This document shows, in pieces, positions 58,853-64,000 of a DNA stretch of 64,000 nucleotides. The number at the start of each line of letters is the position of its first letter. Position 1 is the first letter of the stretch. The notes beneath the pieces were generated by a model. That model did not search any database and had not been told where the DNA came from. It saw only the letters and a program-made list of their open reading frames with translations. The translations under genes were made by a program, and so were the position numbers. The DNA lies in assembly GCA_018389105.1 (NCBI GenBank), contig JACATO010001053.1, positions 1-64,000 on the forward strand, written 5' to 3'. This DNA is from Nautilus pompilius (Eukaryota > Mollusca > Cephalopoda > Nautilida > Nautilidae).

Positions 58853-61800
58853 ACGGCAGACAGCTCGGTGTCTTCTATGTATTCCACAGTCCCCGCAACA
58901 TCTCGGACTTTATTCAACCTGGAGGTGACGAACATCAACCGGGGCTCGTCAACTACCAATATTAGATAAACAGTAACATCAGACAGGTTGGTTAAATGGA
59001 TTTTAATTAATTCATTAGCCACCAGTTTATTATCTAAGGCCGCTGGTCTACTCCCATTATTATTATTATTATTGTTAATGGTAACAAGTGGATAGTTTAC
59101 CTTCTTTATAAAAAGACTCCGCCCCTAATTTCTCCTCCCTCACTCACCTATCTCTACCACCATTATAATTAACAGATCCCTTGTATTTTCATCAAACACT
59201 ACAGAAATAATTATTCCTCTGTTTCTCAATGGGTAATAATTTACCTACCTGGGTTATTGTTAATCATTTATCTAACTGTGTAGTTTAATAGAATAAAGCG
59301 ACGTTATTATTAGAATTTTGGAAAATATCTGATCACGTGATCCTTCTTATTTCTCTCCTTGTGCTAGCATATTTCCAGCCCTGACAATACCGTATATACT
59401 GCGCGGTCTCTCTCTCTGTCTCCCTCTCTCTTTCTCTCCCTGTCTCAGTAGATGCGTTGGGTCTTGAGAATTCAATCAACGTACTGCAGGTAGACTGGCA
59501 TGCAGTCTCCGCCCTGCAACTTGATACAGACGACAGCAAACCACCTACCTGTCAGACGAACTTAAAAAGTGCCCAAGGATCTTACGTTAGCCATATTGCA
59601 AAATTACCATAGAGACTCAAATAAATATAAATAAACCTGGGAATAGATCCAAGTAAGCAACTGCCCCAACCTTTTTTCTAACAAAAATATCTAAATAATT
59701 AAAGGAAATAACCTGAACAAAGGCAATAAATAAATTAAAAATTATGTTGAGGGTGAAAAGGAAATTAATTTCATCTTCCTAACCGACATGGAGAGAGAGC
59801 AGGAGAGCAGCAGAATATCTAGTAGCTGCTTGCATTCTGAGAGGTGCTTTGATGTTAAGGAAGAAATAAGGTTTAGATTTTGCTATTTTCAGGTAAACAT
59901 CATGTACTTGTCATTAAGCTACATATTATAAACAGCTTCCATGATTTGGGTGTGACTGAAATACCAAGATGAATATGGCTTCTTGAACAAGTACTATAGC
60001 TCCTGGTTCAATCAAGCTGACTTTACTGGAAATACTCCATGATAACCCATGCCAGAAAATCACTATCTCTATTATGACCCCTTGTGTATTATAACAAGTT
60101 CTAACAATGAGCCCCTAAGAGAGATGCTGGCTCAAGTTCAGTGTTTCCCAAGAAACATGGACATTACTGGGAATACCCAAGTGAAGTAAAATTCACACAT
60201 CACATTAGGTTGTCTCAATACTTCATTTCCTTTTATGGAAAACTAAGCCTGCTCGCTTTTCTCTCCATAGTCGTGAATAAAGCAGCATATCAGTAGTTCA
60301 AGGGTTTCTATCCCAGAAACTAGTAAAGAGAAGCTACTATAGATGGTTCAAATATCGGTAATAAATATTATCTGTTCAGTAACATCAGTGACATCCAAAT
60401 AGTCCAGAGCAAAGATAAACTTAATTCCGTGACCAAATATTCACCTTTACTGCCATTATCAAAAGGAAGACAACAAACAGCAGCAACAATAATAATAATA
60501 ATTCACAAAACATTTCTGTCTTTTACAGACGTTTAATACATTACATCCAACTGACCACTGTCAAGAATTGTCTTGGCTGCTGTAATGTGACCTTTTACTC
60601 TAAAGACAATATATATATATAGTCCAAATGCCAGACATTCCTATTTAATTTACTGAAGAATGATATACATCACCTACTGTGTCCATCACCAGCAGCTCGC
60701 CTAAACATCAGGTAGAAGAGTTCAAATGATTGCCAGTTCCAATAAGTTTACAATTAGATAATTCTGAAAAGGATGGAAGTTTCCCCTGACACCCAAGAGC
60801 ATCACTGTCCAAAACCCTGTTCTGACCTGGTCACTTCTTCTCCACTAACTGCCATCATTTGAACAGGATTAAATGAAACGTGTTGTAAAATCAGATCCAG
60901 CTTCTTGTCCATCCTCTGCTCCATCTCTGCTAATTTTACACTTACTGTCTGCTGCAGTCTGTCCTCAAATACCTTAATGTGTTTTTGAAACATCTCTTCT
61001 AATTTTGGTAGAAATGTCGAGCAATCAATTTTACTTGCGCTTTCTGCTGAATTGTTGCTGTAATTTTAAGAAAACAAATGCACAATAAACGTCGATGATG
61101 TTCTAAACATTTCTCAGAAAATACATTGTTGTAGCCTCAAAGATTTGAACAAAAACAAATTAGAGACAAACCAAGCAAAAAACAAAGAATACCCACATAA
61201 ATAATTAGATGAATAATCTAAACCAAACTTTCTGTACTCATAAACCAGTGGAGATCACAGGTAAATAAACAGGCAGATTAATGAACGTTATAGTAAGTAA
61301 TCAAAGCATCAGGCACTCATGAGGCATATGGACCGTCGGTGATACCTCATAGCCGCATGTAGCAATTTCGCTGCTGTTTTACCGGTTTTTGGTCTCCTTG
61401 GAGACCGAGGTAGATTGTGGAGGAGCTCCAAGACAATTAATTGAGTCGGTTCCCCTCTCTTGTAATATTTTATTGCAATCTGTTTTATTACAGTACACAA
61501 TCTACCATCTGACCAGGAGATGGTCTGACTCTTGAGTGGATCCAGAGCTCTGGTCACCCTTTCATTAGTATTAGTAGGCGACATATTTGCAAAGATTAGA
61601 ATTATTAACAGCAACAGAAATCACTGACAAGGAGGGTTACAACCGATAAACAAACAAGAAGCGACTTGAACATGCGCAGACAGCAGATGCAGCTCCCCTG
61701 TTGGCCAACTAATGAACTACAAAGGTTTGATTGGCACATAAACAGAGCTTGTTTTATATTGGTAAAGTCGAATAACTGGACAAGTCTGTTATTCGGAGGT

Positions 61801-62501
61801 TAGATAACACGTTGGTTAAAGCGCTATTAGTTGTCAAAATATAACCCTGAGTTATCTCCCTTAGACAGTGGTGGTAAGTTAGTAGAAAGGCAGATAATTT
61901 GAATTATGAAATAAGCTCAGACGTTTATTGGACAGTGTTGATTAATTTTAATAGATTTCTAATTAATTAATAGCAATGAGTGGTAGAGTCATGTTTATTT
62001 TGTTATACATAAGTACCGGTTCTTTAAAACACTTATAATTTTTGCATAGAAACAATGGCGTGTGTATGGTGTCCATCCCAATCTAATCACCACCAAACAG
62101 ACTAACAATAGTTAATTTGGCTGTGTGTGTTCACATTTCACAGCAGCCGCAGGTAAAATCTTCTCTCATGATTCTCCACAGTGAGGTGAATCAACAGGTA
62201 TTTCTCTTTCCTTCTGCACAACATTTCAGACTGAACGTCAGGTGTCAGGTGAGATTTTGAAAGTTCTTGCTCTTCAATAACAGAAACGCGTTCGAACTTC
62301 AATAAAGTAGCTGACATCCACTGAAGCTAAGGAAAAAATAATAATTTATTCTTTCTTTTTATCGAAAAATCACTAACCGGTTAAACTACACGTTTTCGAA
62401 TAAACAATTAATCATTGGCAAAAAGTAAATCTGTAGCTCATCTTTAGACACCAACGATATTGGATTGTAAACTTGTGTTAGTTCAGCCCGCACAACCTCC
62501 T
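58853..62501. repeat. segmental duplication block D3, right copy
   Basis: About 3.65 kb counterpart of 50837-54745, beginning ACGGCAGACAGCTCGG and ending near CGCACAACCTCCT. It contains the intact version of the two-exon minus-strand gene. It lacks the 51655-51925 segment of the left copy. It has a shorter (AAT)n tract near 60490. Confidence 0.92.
60802..61584 (-). CDS. 164-residue protein with C-terminal coiled coil, two exons
   Basis: Not a recognised family. Exon 1 runs 61584-61346 and exon 2 runs 61057-60802. The donor ATGAG|GTATC and acceptor TTACAG|CAAC give an in-phase join (AG + C = Ser), for 495 nt in total. Exon 1 begins MSPTNTNERVTRALDPL and is predicted helical, with KQIAIKYYKRGEPTQ and ELLHNLPRSPRRPKT. 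The helix pattern near LHNLPR loosely recalls a death-fold (CARD-like) domain, a weak guess. Exon 2 encodes a coiled coil (LPKLEEMFQKHIKVFEDRL, then VKLAEMEQRMDKKLDLIL) ending SEQGFGQ. No signal peptide or membrane segment. Gene model rests on splice-phase agreement and the intact frame; there is no expression evidence. It lies in the duplicated D3 block and points back toward the GIG2-like gene. Confidence 0.5.
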
Positions 62502-63078
62502 TTCTATTTGTAACTAGTCAGCTCACCTACTGTGAAATACTTTTCAATTTAGTTTAGTAGACAGGATGGCATCAAAACACTTTCAGAGGTCCCCATTGAA
62601 AACACATCATTATGATTTCTGAAATGATTAACAACTTACATTATTGAGCATATATGTCATAATTTCTTCCACTCATTAACAATTATTCGAGAAAATTTAT
62701 ATTTTTTTTATATTCAGATATGCTGAAATTTGTGCTATATTTAGTTACATCTTCTAATGAATACTAATAAGAAGATATGAAGAATTCTGAGCTGGTTTAC
62801 AGCCATGCAGCTATGACGAGGTGTGTGATGATATGTGATTAGTTCAGTCAACCCTGAGGTCAATTTCCTTCTCCCAACCTTGTGTAAGTGACTAGTCATT
62901 CATCATGCACAGCTATGCTGACAATTTGAATGGAAAGTTTATTACAATTCTCCACCATTGATACATTGTTCAAAAGCTGCATCTGAACAATTAATGCAAA
63001 TTCTATGTTCTTTGATTTGAAACAGGCTTCCAAAATAGTCAGCAAAATAGTAAACAGAAAAGGCACCATTTTACTTAC
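62502..63078. other. spacer, probably intron or intergenic
   Basis: AT-rich DNA, its first 70 bases still weakly similar to 54746-54905. No exon was recognised. Confidence 0.4.
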
Positions 63079-63971
63079 CTTCCCATGCTGATGTTATTCC
63101 TGTAGACAATTTTCTTCCTGAATCCCCTGAATTTTGACACCTCGCTGCAAATGTCTTGAAGCCCATTGTAAAGTTCCATCTTCTTCACATCCTCACCTTT
63201 TCCTACATTCAGCTTCAAGGACAGCCCATCTTCCTGTATAAAATCATGGTTCTTGTTGTCCTGATCCTCATCAGTCTCTCTCCAGAAATTCATCCTGAAG
63301 AAATTTGAGAGCAGTCCAGCCTTGTTAAGTAATGGTGACCAGCTCTTGTCCGACACAAGTGGTGGTGTCAACAAACTGCTGTCTTCAGGCAAAAGTAAAT
63401 TTTGATTCTGAATATAAAAGAATAAGTGTGTAAGGTGATTAAGATCAAGAGAGAGGAGAGACATTGAGGTAAATGAAATTCAGTTAATAAACAACATTGC
63501 AAATTTCTCAAATCTGATTTAGGTCTGAATAAAACCCCAAGTTAGTTTGGTAACAAGAATTTTCACAGATTTAAAAATGAAATATGGTATCCTTAAAAAA
63601 AATCATTAATAATTTTTTTCATTTATTTAGTTTCATTTATTATAAATTGTAGTTGGAAACTATTTTCTAAACTAAGCATTTCTATAAAAACATGCTGAAG
63701 AGATAATTCTGTTACAATTCCTTTTATTATTTGTTCATTTGATCATTTTATGGCACCATATAAAATCAAGATTCCTGTTAAAGTGTGAACAATATTTCTT
63801 TCCTACAACAAACCTTTTGGTAATGGTCAATGGCGTTTAATAAAGTCTTTGCATTATCAGAAACATGGCCTCCTAATCCATCCATCAGCTCTTTCACTTT
63901 TTTCATGTTGATTTGCTTTGATATACATGCTTCAGTCACAAGTGTCTCGCCATATGAACTTAGTTGAACAT
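63079..63971 (-). CDS. two internal exons of an unrecognised gene, partial
   Basis: Exon 63971-63814 (158 nt) and exon 63407-63079 (329 nt) join in phase 0 through a GT donor at 63813 and an AG acceptor at 63408. The first encodes VQLSSYGETLVTEACISK, MKKVKELMDGL and a stretch ending AIDHYQK; the second encodes NQNLLLPEDSSLL, FFRMNFWRETDEDQ, DGLSLKLNVGKGED and a stretch ending NNISMGR. The second exon ends with two bases of a codon before GTAAGT, so at least one more exon should follow below 63079; I could not find it. The gene continues off the right edge. The product looks soluble, helical and charged. I do not recognise the family. Open frames with consensus splice sites at four boundaries are the main evidence. 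Confidence 0.55.
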
Positions 63972-64000
63972 CTAAGTAAAGGATGTGAAATGAATCCCTG

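Overview
The window is nuclear DNA from an animal, most likely a lophotrochozoan and probably a gastropod mollusc. The evidence is spliced genes with GT/AG introns, a vesicular monoamine transporter gene, a C-type lectin plus PAN/apple receptor gene, tRNA-derived SINE relics, Tc1-like transposons, and very abundant (CT)n, (GT)n and (CA)n microsatellites. The species cannot be fixed from sequence alone. Gene density is low and most of the first 47 kb is intronic or intergenic.

Layout. (1) About 1-16 kb: the 3' half of a SLC18 vesicular monoamine transporter (VMAT-like) gene on the + strand. Seven coding exons lie between 4406 and 15711; earlier exons lie off the left edge. Its introns hold a Tc1 transposase relic, a SINE, a ~1.3 kb array of ~44 copies of a 29-bp unit, and long (CT)n tracts. 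(2) 16-32.5 kb: gene-poor DNA with microsatellites carrying TGACGTCA palindromes, a 67-bp minisatellite, a compound microsatellite, a broken repeat-derived coding relic and SINE relics. (3) 32.5-38.5 kb: a minus-strand gene assembled here from five exons. It encodes a signal peptide, C-type lectin domain, PAN/apple domain, Ser/Thr-rich stalk, transmembrane helix and cytoplasmic tail. A Tc1 remnant sits in its last intron. (4) 38.5-47 kb: noncoding DNA, a 68-bp minisatellite, a 1,557-bp Tc1-like transposon with ~220-bp IR/DR ends and a decayed transposase, and a reverse-transcriptase-like fossil. (5) 47-62.5 kb: two GIG2-like (PARP-fold) genes on the + strand. Each is flanked on the left by a ~1.4 kb block (D1) and on the right by a ~3.7-3.9 kb block (D3). 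The flanking blocks are nearly identical between the two loci, while the two proteins are only about half identical. The right D3 copy contains a two-exon minus-strand gene for a 164-residue coiled-coil protein; the left copy is broken by a 19-nt loss. (6) 63-64 kb: two exons of an unrecognised minus-strand gene running off the right edge.

The GIG2-like family is known in fish as virus- and interferon-induced genes with a PARP-like fold. The lectin/PAN receptor could also be a recognition molecule. An immune-type accessory neighbourhood is therefore plausible but is inference. The most interesting feature is the contrast between recently copied flanks and anciently diverged GIG2 cargo, together with the small opposite-strand gene carried in the copied flank.
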